32,869 nucleotides of DNA from Deltaproteobacteria bacterium (lineage in GTDB: Bacteria; Desulfobacterota; Syntrophia; Syntrophales; UBA2210): NCBI GenBank assembly GCA_016933215.1, contig JAFGBH010000046.1, positions 1 to 32,869 on the forward strand, given 5' to 3'. Below, one piece after another: positions 17,531 through 27,614 of this stretch. Position numbers and translations under genes: made by a program. The notes beneath the pieces were generated by a model, which worked only from the letters and a program-made list of their open reading frames with translations, was not told the DNA's origin and did no database searches. How positions within the stretch are numbered: the stretch's first letter is position 1; each line of letters opens with the position of its first letter.

Positions 17531-17559
17531 ATTGGTGGAGGCGGCGGGAGTCGAACCCG
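17531..17559. repeat. attR-type direct repeat, overlapping tmRNA 3' end
   Basis: Identical to 10897-10925. Confidence 0.92.
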
Positions 17560-17887
17560 CGTCCGGAAACATTCCACTGCAGCTTCTACGTGCGTATCCT
17601 CTGATTTAAATTCGCGCTTGAGAACTCCCAGGGGAAGGATTAATCACGCGCTATCTCGATAGGGTTTCACCTTTCTCCCCTCGAGAATGGAAGATCGGCA
17701 ATCCTGCCTCGTTGACGCCCTCATCTGACCCGACAGGCAAGATCAGGAGAACGGAAGCCGACTAAGCGGCTACAGCGTAATCGTAGTTGTCTGCGATTAA
17801 AGTTTTCCTACCTATTTAACGAGGCCTGTAGGAACCTCGGCACGCTTCTACAGCTTCAACTATCCCCGTCGAAACCGTATCGCCCCC
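17533..17887 (-). ncRNA. ssrA: tmRNA; tag ORF at 17762-17794 encodes ADNYDYAVAA
   Basis: Reverse strand 5' GGGGGCGATACGGTTTCGACGGGG ... GCAGACAACTACGATTACGCTGTAGCCGCTTAG ... GGACGCGGGTTCGACTCCCGCCGCCTCCACCA 3'. Confidence 0.97.
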
Positions 17888-17972
17888 AATAAATGAGGAG
17901 AATTATAAAAGACCTTGTGCCTATACTATAGACACTTACCACACTGAAGTCAAGGTGTATGGGGGGCTTATA

Positions 17973-18470
17973 TCAACTCCAATTCCTCGATTTGAATCCC
18001 CTCTCCATCTCACGCCGGTCTTCTTTTCTTTTTAAATCGGCCCGCTTGTCATAGAGTTTCTTGCCCTTTCCGAGCCCGAGCTCTATTTTTACCCTTCCTT
18101 TTACAAAGTATGCCTTCAGAGGAACCAGGGTAAGCCCCTTTTCCCGTGTCTTGCTGTAAAGTCTCTTGATCTCTCCCTTATGAAGGAGGAGCTTTTTTTT
18201 CCTCATCGGGTCATGGTTTGCAATGTTTCCGTGAGAATAGGGTCCGATATGCATATCATGGAGATATATCTCTCCATCCTTAATACGGGCATAACTGTCC
18301 TTCAGGTTTCCCATCCCTTCCCGGAGGGCCTTTACCTCGGTGCCAACCAGCACTATGCCTACTTCGTAGGCGTCCTCTATTGCATAGTTGCGACGTGCCA
18401 GCTTATTCTGACATATAATTTTCTCAGAGGATTTCTTTTTCGCCAACTTTTCCGTCTCTCTCCATATCAA
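17973..18470 (-). CDS. smpB: SsrA-binding protein SmpB (start codon uncertain; TTG at 18470)
   Basis: [62 protein letters not shown]..., followed by [21 protein letters not shown]. Confidence 0.96.
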   Translation of the reverse strand: MIWRETEKLAKKKSSEKIICQNKLARRNYAIEDAYEVGIVLVGTEVKALREGMGNLKDSYARIKDGEIYLHDMHIGPYSHGNIANHDPMRKKKLLLHKGEIKRLYSKTREKGLTLVPLKAYFVKGRVKIELGLGKGKKLYDKRADLKRKEDRREMERGFKSRNWS

Positions 18471-19305
18471 GAGAAATCTCTTCGATATTGTGAATCTCCC
18501 CGCCTACAAGGCTGGGCTTGCGGGTGCGCTCTCGGTCATTATCCCCCGACACTGCCACGACCTCTTTCGTAAGGAGATACTCAGTCTTTACATGCGTCAT
18601 TGATTTAAATATATTCTCGCGGATATCTTTGTTATCCTTTTCCAGCTCATTCAGCAGATTTTTTATATACATTCTCTTGGAGATCCTGCTGGTGGGACAT
18701 CTGTTTTCCATGGTTGGAAAAAGCTGTTCCCTGGCATATTTCTTGACCAGTTCCTCCGTAATGTATGCGAGTGGACGGATAATATGAAATTTACCTCTGA
18801 ATATGGATTGGTTCGGAACCATAGTGCTGATTTCACGGGCATAAAACATGTTAAGCAGCAATGTTTCTATAATATCATCCTTATGGTGTGCAAAGGCGAT
18901 TTTGTTGCAGCCATAATCTTCGGCAATCTCTATTATTCTCTTCTTTCTCAACCGCGAGCATAAGAAACAGGGATTCTTCCTGTTTTTATCGCTGTGAGAG
19001 AAGGTCCCGATATCGGTTTTTTCCATCACATATTCGTATCCGCCCCCATTGAGGTATGTTTCCAAGGCTTTGTAGGTTTCATAATCCTCGTCAAAACCAA
19101 GATCAATGTTAACGGCCAGGACCGAGTAGGAAGGTAAAAAGAGCATCGGGGTCCGTATAAGATCAAGAAGCACAAGACTGTCAAGCCCCCCCGAAACACC
19201 GACAAGAACCCTGTCCCCCTCATCGATCATTCCATAATCGAGGGCCGCCTTTTCCAGCCACTTTTTCAGATGCAGATATAACTTTGTCTCCTTCTTTTCC
19301 ATCAA
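18424..19305 (-). CDS. TtcA/TilS-type PP-loop ATPase (tRNA thiolation family)
   Basis: PP-loop [26 protein letters not shown] (CxxC), [26 protein letters not shown]. Confidence 0.88.
   Translation of the reverse strand: MMEKKETKLYLHLKKWLEKAALDYGMIDEGDRVLVGVSGGLDSLVLLDLIRTPMLFLPSYSVLAVNIDLGFDEDYETYKALETYLNGGGYEYVMEKTDIGTFSHSDKNRKNPCFLCSRLRKKRIIEIAEDYGCNKIAFAHHKDDIIETLLLNMFYAREISTMVPNQSIFRGKFHIIRPLAYITEELVKKYAREQLFPTMENRCPTSRISKRMYIKNLLNELEKDNKDIRENIFKSMTHVKTEYLLTKEVVAVSGDNDRERTRKPSLVGGEIHNIEEISLDMERDGKVGEKEIL
18497..18539. repeat. Type-b dispersed palindromic repeat inside the 3' end of the TtcA-like CDS
   Basis: TCCCCGCCTACAAGGCTGGGCTTGCGGGTGCGCTCTCGGTCAT matches 9716-9758 and 32846-32869. 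Confidence 0.8.
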
Positions 19306-19882
19306 AACCCTGTCTTTCCCCTTAACTGACTGCTAACTGACTGCGTGCAGTTTTACTTTCGCCGTCCATATGAACGGCCCATTCTTACCATGAAGCTTTG
19401 ACCCTATGCAACGGAGAAAGTGGCCTCGATTGGCAGCTTTTCATATCACGAGAGTTTCTGAGTCTCAGGGTAAAAAGTGCAAAGCATCATTTACAACAAG
19501 TAGATCGGGTGCGCGCTGAGAGTCAATAATTACGAGTATTTCAGGGCAATTAAAAAATATTTTTTAAAAAATGTTTGCATTAAAATTTTTTTGTGTGTAT
19601 ACAAAATACAAATATTGGAGTAAAAGGGGGCGTTTTTTTAGATTTTCTTTTTCTCATTTTTCTTCATCCAAAGGTATTGACAGAAAGTTCATTACCTTAA
19701 AATTTACCGAATATCATCAGCTCTCCAAAATAGGTTAAATGGTACGGACTTTAAATGTTCATGCAGAATTGCCTGCAACTCGTAGACGGAAATATATCGG
19801 AATTACTACGGTATATTGAAAAACAATTGTATAGCGAAATCCATGCGTTTCTGATTTTCATTTTCGCCGGAGAGTACAACAA

Positions 19883-21886
19883 ATGATCCCTATTTTAATA
19901 AATTCATCTGAACCTATGCTCAGGGTCAGGGTCGTAACCGTCAAGGATTATTCCGATGCCGCCCTCAAGCGTCTGCAGGAAGCAGGAGTCCTTCATGTCG
20001 AGGAAGCAGAAGAGCTGAGTCCTATCGACAAAGAGGCCATCGAAAGAGAAAGAAACCTGACGAGGACGGCTCTCGGTCATATCAATGATATCCTTGATAA
20101 TATAGCAGACGAAAGGACCGTTTCCATACCGGCAGAACCGGTATCCCGTCCCCTCGATGAAATCATGACGGACGTAAAAAAGCTTCGAGGCATATTTTCT
20201 AAACTCACCGAAAGACAGGACGCCCTGAGAGCGGATATTGCGAATCTTGAAGCGATGGGAAAATATCTCGGCATTCTTGCAGGTGAGACAGAAGCAACTC
20301 TCAGAGATCTTCAATATTCCGGAAATTATCTCTTCACCAATGTGCTCGCCCTCTCCGAAGAATCCTATAAAATTTTTATCGACAGGACACATGAATATCT
20401 GCTCAACACCATCTCAGCCTCTCAGGAGGGTGAGGTGGTGATATATTTCATCGCCCGGACAAAAGATCGCACGGCAATAGAAAACGTCATACGGAGTCTC
20501 GGTATTACAGTCCTTTCGATACCTGACAAAGATATGACGCTGAAGGAATTCACCGAAAAGAATACCGAGATACTGGGCAGACAGAGAATTGCTCTTGAGG
20601 AAGCAGGGCGTGAATTACAGACGGCAATAGGAGACAATCTGGAAGAGATCGTCTCCATACGGGAAGTGCTTGAGGAAGAAAACGAACGATTCTCGGTTCT
20701 CGAACATGCCTGTGAGGCACAGTATGTGACACTGGTCGAAGGTTGGGTGCCCGAAAGCAGTGCGGCAACGATAACCTCGGGCCTGAAGGACATCCTCGAT
20801 TATTCCTTCGTGGAGATAAAAAAACCGACATCGACGGACGAACCACCCACAAAACTCAGAAACCCCAAGGGCATTCGGCCCTTCGAAGTTATCGTGAGTC
20901 TCTTCAGCCTGCCCAAATATGGAGACTGGGATCCAACGCCAAGCGTGGCTTATTTCTTCGCCTTCTTCTTCGGCCTCATGCTCAATGATATGGTCTACGC
21001 CCTGGGACTTCTCGTACTCGCCAGGTTTCTACTTGATAAACTGGTTGACGACCCGACAACGGAAGGCACCCGGTTGTTCAGACGGGTATTGTATACAAGC
21101 GGAGGGGTCGCCCTCGCCTTCGGAGTGATTTCAGGGACATATCTCGGTGATTTTCTCAGCATGTTTTTCGGCATCAGTCTGAAGAAACTGGCCCTGGTCG
21201 AAACAATTCAGACACAACTTTCCGATCCCATCTCATTTATCATCCTCTCCCTTATTATAGGCCTTATTCACCTGAATATCGCCCACATTCTCGGACTTGT
21301 AAAGGGAGTAAAAGAAAAAAGCCCGGGAATGGTATTGAGCAAAATCGGCCTCTTTCTCGTTCAGATTTTCGGCATTCCCTATCTCTTTAAATCGATGCTT
21401 GCCATTGAGCTCCTCACCATGAGTGCCGCCACCTATGCCATCTTCATCTATCCCCTTATACTCGGGGTGGTATTGATTATTGTGGGTGCATTCATGCAGA
21501 TGGGTGGTCTGGGTGCCGTTTTCTGGATATTCGATCTTACGGGCATACTGGGAGATGTCATGTCATACTCACGGCTGGCAGGGGTGGGTCTCGCTACTTT
21601 CTATCTCGCCTCGTCCTTCAATCTGCTTTCAGAATGGGTATCCTCCACCGTTTCCACGGCGGTACCAGGGATAGCTGGCATCGTCCTGGCCTTTATCATC
21701 GGCTCCATACTCCTTTTGATGTTCCATGTATTTAATCTGCTTTTGAGCAGCCTGGCTGCTTTTATTCACTCCCTCAGGTTGTGCTTTGTGGAATTCCTGT
21801 TGAAATTCTATGAAGGTGGCGGACGGGAATACGCCCCCTTTCACCTGAGACTTCGGAGAGAAATTGTCGTAGGTAAAAAATCTTAA
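19883..21886 (+). CDS. ntpI: V-type ATP synthase subunit I (a-subunit)
   Basis: N-term LRVRVVTVKDYSDAALKRLQEAGVLHVEE coiled-coil region; multi-TM C-terminus with DLTGILGDVMSYSRLAGVGLATFYLA and LRLCFVEFLLKFYEGGGREYAPF. Confidence 0.95.
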   Translation: MIPILINSSEPMLRVRVVTVKDYSDAALKRLQEAGVLHVEEAEELSPIDKEAIERERNLTRTALGHINDILDNIADERTVSIPAEPVSRPLDEIMTDVKKLRGIFSKLTERQDALRADIANLEAMGKYLGILAGETEATLRDLQYSGNYLFTNVLALSEESYKIFIDRTHEYLLNTISASQEGEVVIYFIARTKDRTAIENVIRSLGITVLSIPDKDMTLKEFTEKNTEILGRQRIALEEAGRELQTAIGDNLEEIVSIREVLEEENERFSVLEHACEAQYVTLVEGWVPESSAATITSGLKDILDYSFVEIKKPTSTDEPPTKLRNPKGIRPFEVIVSLFSLPKYGDWDPTPSVAYFFAFFFGLMLNDMVYALGLLVLARFLLDKLVDDPTTEGTRLFRRVLYTSGGVALAFGVISGTYLGDFLSMFFGISLKKLALVETIQTQLSDPISFIILSLIIGLIHLNIAHILGLVKGVKEKSPGMVLSKIGLFLVQIFGIPYLFKSMLAIELLTMSAATYAIFIYPLILGVVLIIVGAFMQMGGLGAVFWIFDLTGILGDVMSYSRLAGVGLATFYLASSFNLLSEWVSSTVSTAVPGIAGIVLAFIIGSILLLMFHVFNLLLSSLAAFIHSLRLCFVEFLLKFYEGGGREYAPFHLRLRREIVVGKKS

Positions 21887-21892
21887 AGAGAG

Positions 21893-22372
21893 GTGAAAAA
21901 TATGACTGTAATACAAGCTTTGGCCACGATAGGTGGTGCGATTGCACTAATAGGGGGTCTGGTCGGGTCGGCAGTGGGAATTGCCATGGCCGCATCCGCG
22001 GGGCTGGCTACTCTGTCTGAGGATTCCAGCCAGTTGAGGAATGTCATCGTGCTGGCATCCATGCCAATGACTCAGAGCTTTTATGGTCTTATTATCCTGA
22101 TCATCATACTCACCGTTGTCTTCCCGAAGGTTGCGGCTGCAGGGATCGGCGTCGGTATCGGGGTGCTCACTATCGGAATCATGGCGGGCTTCGCTGAGAT
22201 ATTTTCCGCAATGTATCAGGGATCGGTCTGCGCCTCCGGAATCGCACTCTTGCCGAAGACCAAGGGCCGGATCCTGACCGCGTCAATGATGCTCGCCGTT
22301 TTCGTGGAGCTGATCGGAGTGCTCGGTCTTGTCTTTACCATTATGGCACTCAGCATATTAAAGCTCATGTAG
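21893..22372 (+). CDS. ntpK: V-type ATP synthase subunit K (proteolipid ring)
   Basis: Four TM segments, SMPMTQSFYGLIILI, SAMYQGSVCASGI, FVELIGVLGLV. Confidence 0.93.
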   Translation: MKNMTVIQALATIGGAIALIGGLVGSAVGIAMAASAGLATLSEDSSQLRNVIVLASMPMTQSFYGLIILIIILTVVFPKVAAAGIGVGIGVLTIGIMAGFAEIFSAMYQGSVCASGIALLPKTKGRILTASMMLAVFVELIGVLGLVFTIMALSILKLM

Positions 22373-22385
22373 AAAACAGAAAAGG

Positions 22386-22985
22386 GTGACTGCTATGGAA
22401 ACTGATAAAATCAGGGAAGCTATCCTCGACAAGGCACGGGAGGAGGCGAAAGAGGTAATAGAAAACGCGGAGGAAAAGGCCCGGGAGATGCTCTCACAGG
22501 CGGAGAGCCAGAAGGACAAGCGGTATGAGGAGGAAAAGAAAAAGATCATCGCCGAGGCCAATCGTGAGTCGTCGAAAACCCTCGCCCAGGCCTCGCTGAA
22601 GGCCCTGCAACAGATCCTGCAGATAAAGGATGGCGTTGTCAAAGAAGTCCTCTCGAAAGTAAAGGAGGGGCTATCCAATGAAATAAAAGATAAATCCATG
22701 TTCGCCCGCCTGATAACAGAAACGGTCGATGCCTTTGAATCGGAAGAAAAACTGAGAATCCTTGCCGCTTCCAAGGACCTGAAGATTGTCGAGGAGGTAA
22801 TCGGGGAGAGCGAAACGCTGAAAGACAGGGTGGCGGAAGTAAAGGAAATTGAATGTCTCGGCGGCATACTTGGTGAAACGTTGAATGGCATGGTGAGTAT
22901 TGATAATACCTTCGATATGAGACTTGAGATGCTGATACCGAAAATCCTGCCGGAAATCGGCAAGAAACTCTTTGGGAGTTCATAA
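22386..22985 (+). CDS. ntpE: V-type ATP synthase subunit E
   Basis: Charged helical N-term and CLGGILGETLNGMVSIDNTFDMRLEMLIPKILPEIGKKLFG, plus operon position. Confidence 0.88.
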   Translation: MTAMETDKIREAILDKAREEAKEVIENAEEKAREMLSQAESQKDKRYEEEKKKIIAEANRESSKTLAQASLKALQQILQIKDGVVKEVLSKVKEGLSNEIKDKSMFARLITETVDAFESEEKLRILAASKDLKIVEEVIGESETLKDRVAEVKEIECLGGILGETLNGMVSIDNTFDMRLEMLIPKILPEIGKKLFGSS

Positions 22986-22987
22986 CT

Positions 22988-24037
22988 GTGAATCAGATCA
23001 ACACCCGCTACGCATTCACATCAGCCTACCTCAAGGGTGAGGAGGCCAGGAGCATATCGGCCGAGCATATCGACGGCATGTTTCAGAGGTCCATGTCCCT
23101 TCAGGATATCCTGGATTCCATACGAGAAACCGATATCGGAGCGTATCTTCTGGAATTTAACGTGGGAGGAACCAAGACCTTTGATGATACCGACGAGTTC
23201 CTCTGGGAATACTTTAGGGGGTGCCTGGAACGACTGAAGAGATTCGAGATACCGAGAGATATGGTTCGAATGCTGGATTCATACATAAAAAAATACGATA
23301 TCGCCAATATAAAGACGTCCCTCAGAGGCGTGTTGTCAGAAAAGACAGCCGAGATGTCTCCCCTGGGAACTCTCTACAGCGAGGGATATCTTGAGGCATT
23401 ATCAAATGCGAAGAGCATAGAGGAAATATCGGAAGTTCTCGAATCCTGCAAACTTGATGACTATTCAGCGATTGTCAAAGACATCAGGGAGAAGGAGGCA
23501 CGGTCTACCTTCGAAGGCGAGTTCAGGCTTGAAAGTCTGTACTATACAACGTTGCGCTCGTCACTTAAAGATATGAGTGACGGGGGTGTCCTTGCAAAGT
23601 CCCTCGGCATCATGATTGACCTTGCCAATCTTCAGGTGGTTTTTCGTTCGGCCCTCGGAAAAGGCAATCCCGGCATGGAAGATTTTATCCTTGATGGGGG
23701 GCATATGCTCTCCGCGAATACCATAAAGGAACTGTTGTCGCTCACTATGGCGGAAATAATCGGGAGACTTGAGGCCACCGAGTATCACCAGATGGCACGG
23801 GAAATCTCCAGAGGCTACGAAAAGGAGCAAACCATAGCGATCGTTGACAAGATAATGGGGGACTACAGATTCAGGCTCCTGAGAGACCTCCTCTCCCCCA
23901 GGGCATTGTCTCCCTGCAATCTGTTCTGGTATCTCATTATCAAAGAATCCGAGATACGCAACGTGAGAATAATCCTCAAATCACTTGAGGACGGAATACA
24001 GCTCTCGGACGTGAGAGACTATCTGGTAATCGCATAG
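22988..24037 (+). CDS. ntpC: V-type ATP synthase subunit C
   Basis: INTRYAFTSAYLKGEEARSIS..., NLFWYLIIKESEIRNVRIILKSLEDGI typical of V-ATPase C/d subunit. Confidence 0.9.
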   Translation: MNQINTRYAFTSAYLKGEEARSISAEHIDGMFQRSMSLQDILDSIRETDIGAYLLEFNVGGTKTFDDTDEFLWEYFRGCLERLKRFEIPRDMVRMLDSYIKKYDIANIKTSLRGVLSEKTAEMSPLGTLYSEGYLEALSNAKSIEEISEVLESCKLDDYSAIVKDIREKEARSTFEGEFRLESLYYTTLRSSLKDMSDGGVLAKSLGIMIDLANLQVVFRSALGKGNPGMEDFILDGGHMLSANTIKELLSLTMAEIIGRLEATEYHQMAREISRGYEKEQTIAIVDKIMGDYRFRLLRDLLSPRALSPCNLFWYLIIKESEIRNVRIILKSLEDGIQLSDVRDYLVIA

Positions 24038-24038
24038 C

Positions 24039-24395
24039 GTGAATAAAATGAAAGAAGTGGATATTGCCATAATAGGGACGAGAGATCAGACGGCACTCAT
24101 GAGGCTTGCCGGTGTCGAACGTTACCTGATCATTGATGACGATGATCCGGACATGAAGGAGAAGGTGCGGGGTGCATTAAAAGATTTTTCGGCCGACCCC
24201 TTGATCGGGATCATCATGATACCGGAGGACTGGAAAGAGCATGTCGAGGACATACTGAAATCGATACGGGGGAGTAAAAAGGTGTCGACCGTCGTAATTG
24301 GAATCCCGGCTGGATACACCACCGAAAAAGAGAATGTCAAAGAATACTACCAGGCATATACACGGCGTTTAATAGGCTTTAACATAGAAATATAA
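24039..24395 (+). CDS. ntpF: V-type ATP synthase subunit F
   Basis: Small Rossmann-like DIAIIGTRDQTALMRLAGV... IGIIMIPEDWKEHVEDIL; operon position. Confidence 0.88.
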   Translation: MNKMKEVDIAIIGTRDQTALMRLAGVERYLIIDDDDPDMKEKVRGALKDFSADPLIGIIMIPEDWKEHVEDILKSIRGSKKVSTVVIGIPAGYTTEKENVKEYYQAYTRRLIGFNIEI

Positions 24396-24414
24396 CAAAA
24401 GTGAGGCATGACCT

Positions 24415-26166
24415 ATGGGTAAAATCTGGAGGATTTCAGGGCCCGTCGTAATCGCTGAGGAAATGAGGGGATCACAGGTTTATGAAGTGGTCGATGTCGG
24501 CGATGACAGACTCACGGGAGAGATTATCGGACTTGAGCAGGATAAAGCCGTCATACAGGTCTATGAAGACACCACCGGTCTGAGGGTCGGCGAACCCGTC
24601 GTGGGAACGGGCGAAATCTTGATGGTGGAACTGGGCCCCGGCATTGTGGGAAACATCTATGATGGCGTACAGAGATCCCTGGTCACGATGATGGGCGATA
24701 TCGGAGATTTTCTTCTCAGGGGTGCCCGTACCGACGCACTTGACCGTGAGAAAAAGTGGCACTTTACACCCTCAGTCAAGGCAGGGGATGAAGTGAACGA
24801 GGGCGATATAATCGGCAGTGTGCCCGAGACAGGCCTCATCGAACACAGGATTATGGTACCCATCGGCATTCAGGGAAAGGTCCTGGAGATATCAGAGGGG
24901 GATTTTACCGTTGAAGACACGATCGCAATGCTCGAATATGATGGCCAGAAGAAACCCCTCACGATGATGCAGCGGTGGCCGGCAAGGAAACCGAGAATCT
25001 ATAAAGAAAGATTTCCTCCCGAAGACCTCCTCGTAACGGGAACACGGGTCATGGACTATCTCTTCCCCCTGGCACTGGGAGGAAAGGCCGCGATTCCCGG
25101 CGGATTCGGAACGGGGAAGACAGTGAATCTGCAGCAGATGGCCCGGTGGTCGCAGACGCACCTCAACATTTACGTGGGATGCGGTGAACGCGGAAACGAG
25201 ATGGCAGACGTCCTTTACAGCTTCAAAAAACTGAGGGATCCCGCCACCGACAGATTACTGCAGGAAAAGGAAATATTTATCGCCAACACCTCGAACATGC
25301 CCGTCGTGGCACGTGAAATAAGCATTTACACCGGCATCACCATGGCAGAATACTTCAGGGACATGGGATATGACGTCCTCCTCGTGGCAGACTCTACGTC
25401 AAGATGGGCGGAGGCGATGAGGGAAATAGGGGCAAGACTTGAAGAAACCCCGGGGGAAGAGGGATTCCCCACCTATCTCGGGTCCAGACTCGCCTCTTTC
25501 TACGAAAGATCGGGAAGGGTTCAATGTGTCGGCAAACCGGAGAGAATGGGCTCAGCTACGGTTATCGGCTCCGTGAGTCCTCCCGGGGCCGACTTCAGCG
25601 AACCCGTCACGCAGGCAACCCTCCGTATCGTTGACGCCCTTTATTCTCTCGATGTCGCCCTGGCAAACAAGCGACATTTTCCGACCATAAACTGGCTCCA
25701 GAGTTACAGCCTCTATTCGGAATCGGTGGACAAGTGGTGGAATAAAATCAGTCCCGATTATACCGACGTCAGGAACAGGACACTGATCATTCTGCAGAAC
25801 GAAGCGGAGCTTGAAGAAATCGTGCGGCTTGTAGGGCCTGAAGCACTGCCGGAGGATGATAAATTGCTCCTTCTGGTAGCGAGGATGATCAGGGAAGACT
25901 TTCTCATGCAGAGTGCATATCATCCTGTTGATACCTACTCGTCTCCCGAAAGATCTCATATGATGCTGAGCACAATCATAAAATTCTATGACTTGGCGAA
26001 GGAACTATCCGAGTCGGGAATGCTGGTGAGTGAGATATCCGCTCTGAAGCATGTGCAGAGAATATCCCGCATGAAGGATGTTCCTCATGAAGAGTTTGAA
26101 AAATACGTAAAGGATTTGCGGGCCGATATGGAAAAAATGACGATAGAGCAGGAAGGGGGGATGTAA
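24415..26166 (+). CDS. ntpA: V-type ATP synthase subunit A (catalytic)
   Basis: P-loop PGGFGTGKTVNLQQMARWSQ, YVGCGERGNEMADVL, DSTSRWAEAMREIGARLEETPGEEGFPTYLGSRLASFYERSG. Confidence 0.98.
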   Translation: MGKIWRISGPVVIAEEMRGSQVYEVVDVGDDRLTGEIIGLEQDKAVIQVYEDTTGLRVGEPVVGTGEILMVELGPGIVGNIYDGVQRSLVTMMGDIGDFLLRGARTDALDREKKWHFTPSVKAGDEVNEGDIIGSVPETGLIEHRIMVPIGIQGKVLEISEGDFTVEDTIAMLEYDGQKKPLTMMQRWPARKPRIYKERFPPEDLLVTGTRVMDYLFPLALGGKAAIPGGFGTGKTVNLQQMARWSQTHLNIYVGCGERGNEMADVLYSFKKLRDPATDRLLQEKEIFIANTSNMPVVAREISIYTGITMAEYFRDMGYDVLLVADSTSRWAEAMREIGARLEETPGEEGFPTYLGSRLASFYERSGRVQCVGKPERMGSATVIGSVSPPGADFSEPVTQATLRIVDALYSLDVALANKRHFPTINWLQSYSLYSESVDKWWNKISPDYTDVRNRTLIILQNEAELEEIVRLVGPEALPEDDKLLLLVARMIREDFLMQSAYHPVDTYSSPERSHMMLSTIIKFYDLAKELSESGMLVSEISALKHVQRISRMKDVPHEEFEKYVKDLRADMEKMTIEQEGGM

Positions 26167-27566
26167 TGGAATCTCTTCAACTCTTTACGAGACAGACAAA
26201 GGCAATCAGTACCGCCAGAAGATCGCTGCTTCTGATAGAGAGCATCCCTGGTATTAGATTTAACGAGATCGTTGAAGTTGAACTGGGCACCGGGGAAACG
26301 AGAACGGGGCAGGTCATCGAGGTGGGAAAAACGACGACCGTTGTACAGGTATTCGGCGGTGTCAGCGAGGTTGACCTCCTCAACAGTCAGGTCCGATACA
26401 AGGGTGAAACCCTTAAGCTTCCCGTCTCTCCCGATATTCTGGGAAGAATCTTCGACGGAAGCGGTAACCCCATAGACGGCGGGCCTCCGATAATAGCTGA
26501 CAGTTATCTGGATATTAACGGAATACCGGCAAATCCGGCATCCCGGATGCCCCCGGCGGAATTTATCGAGACGGGGATTTCCGCCATCGATGGCCTCAAC
26601 GTCCTTGTCAGAGGGCAGAAACTCCCTATATTCAGCGGTTCCGGACTGCCACACAATAAGATAGCCGCCCAGATACTGAGACAGGCTGCCCTTCGAGGGA
26701 AAGCCGAAGAGTTTGCCATAGTCTTCGGCGCCGTCGGCGTCAGCTACGACGATGCAGCCTATTTCATATCAAATCTTGAAGAAACGGGGGCTCTCAGCAG
26801 GGCCGTCGGGTTCATCAATACGGCATCGTCTCCCGTTATCGAGAGGCTATCAACGCCCAGGCTTGCACTCACCGCGGCAGAATACCTTGCATGGGAACAG
26901 GATCTTCACGTCCTCGTCATTTTAACGGATATTACCAATTACTGTGATGCACTCCGGGAACTTGCCGCCATGAGGGGCGAAATACCGAGCAGAAGGGGAT
27001 ATCCCGGATATATGTATACAGATCTCGCCTCCATGTATGAAAGGGCGGGCAGAATCGCGGGCCGGGAGGGATCGGTGACAATTCTCCCCATTTTGACCAT
27101 GCCTGACGATGACATAACCCATCCCATCGCAGACCTTACGGGGTATATCACAGAGGGACAGATCGTGCTTTCCAGGGCCCTGGAGAGGAAGAGAATCTAC
27201 CCACCCATTGATGTATTCCTTTCCCTCTCAAGGATGATGAAGGAGGGAATTGGAGAGGGAAACACGAGAGAAGACCACAATAACGTATTCATGCAATCAT
27301 ACGCAGTCTATGCGGAGGGCAACTATCTGAGAGAGATCTCAACGGTTATCGGCTCCGAAGCATTAAGCGACAGGGATAGAGTCTATCTGGATGCGGCAGA
27401 CAGATTTGAGCAGGAATTTATCTCACAGAACGAATTTACCAGGCGCTCCGTTGAGGAAACCCTGGGAACGGCGTGGAATATCTTTTCCATGCTCCCCCGG
27501 GAGGACCTCAAGCTGATCCAGGAAGAATACATTAAAAAATATCTGCCGGAGGCGCCGAAAGCGTGA
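26166..27566 (+). CDS. ntpB: V-type ATP synthase subunit B
   Basis: LPIFSGSGLPHNKIAAQILRQA, DITNYCDALRELAAMRGEIPSRRGYPGYMYTDLASMYERAGRI, ILTMPDDDITHPIADLTGYITEGQI. Confidence 0.98.
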   Translation: MESLQLFTRQTKAISTARRSLLLIESIPGIRFNEIVEVELGTGETRTGQVIEVGKTTTVVQVFGGVSEVDLLNSQVRYKGETLKLPVSPDILGRIFDGSGNPIDGGPPIIADSYLDINGIPANPASRMPPAEFIETGISAIDGLNVLVRGQKLPIFSGSGLPHNKIAAQILRQAALRGKAEEFAIVFGAVGVSYDDAAYFISNLEETGALSRAVGFINTASSPVIERLSTPRLALTAAEYLAWEQDLHVLVILTDITNYCDALRELAAMRGEIPSRRGYPGYMYTDLASMYERAGRIAGREGSVTILPILTMPDDDITHPIADLTGYITEGQIVLSRALERKRIYPPIDVFLSLSRMMKEGIGEGNTREDHNNVFMQSYAVYAEGNYLREISTVIGSEALSDRDRVYLDAADRFEQEFISQNEFTRRSVEETLGTAWNIFSMLPREDLKLIQEEYIKKYLPEAPKA

Positions 27567-27614
27567 GCCGGATAAGAAACTCTTAACGTTATAGTGATGC
27601 ACTGGAAATAGACT

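Larger units (their letters stand above)
10897..17559. mobile_element. ssrA-integrated mobile element, about 6.6 kb, with integrase, HUH Rep, RHH regulator and Vsr/M-R cargo
   Basis: 29-bp direct repeat ATTGGTGGAGGCGGCGGGAGTCGAACCCG at 10897-10925 and 17531-17559; the right copy is the 3' end of an intact tmRNA. Tyrosine recombinase gene lies at the tmRNA-proximal end. Confidence 0.9.

Noticed and set aside
10897-17559. Complete inovirus or other prophage
   Set aside because: HUH Rep and integrase are present but there is no Zot-like/pI ATPase, coat, portal, terminase or tail gene; better described as a satellite- or plasmid-like integrative element.
22358-22963. 201-aa minus-strand ORF (Ser/Phe rich)
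   Set aside because: Antisense shadow of V-ATPase subunit E.
26085-26654. 189-aa minus-strand ORF
   Set aside because: Antisense to V-ATPase subunits A/B; no recognisable motifs.
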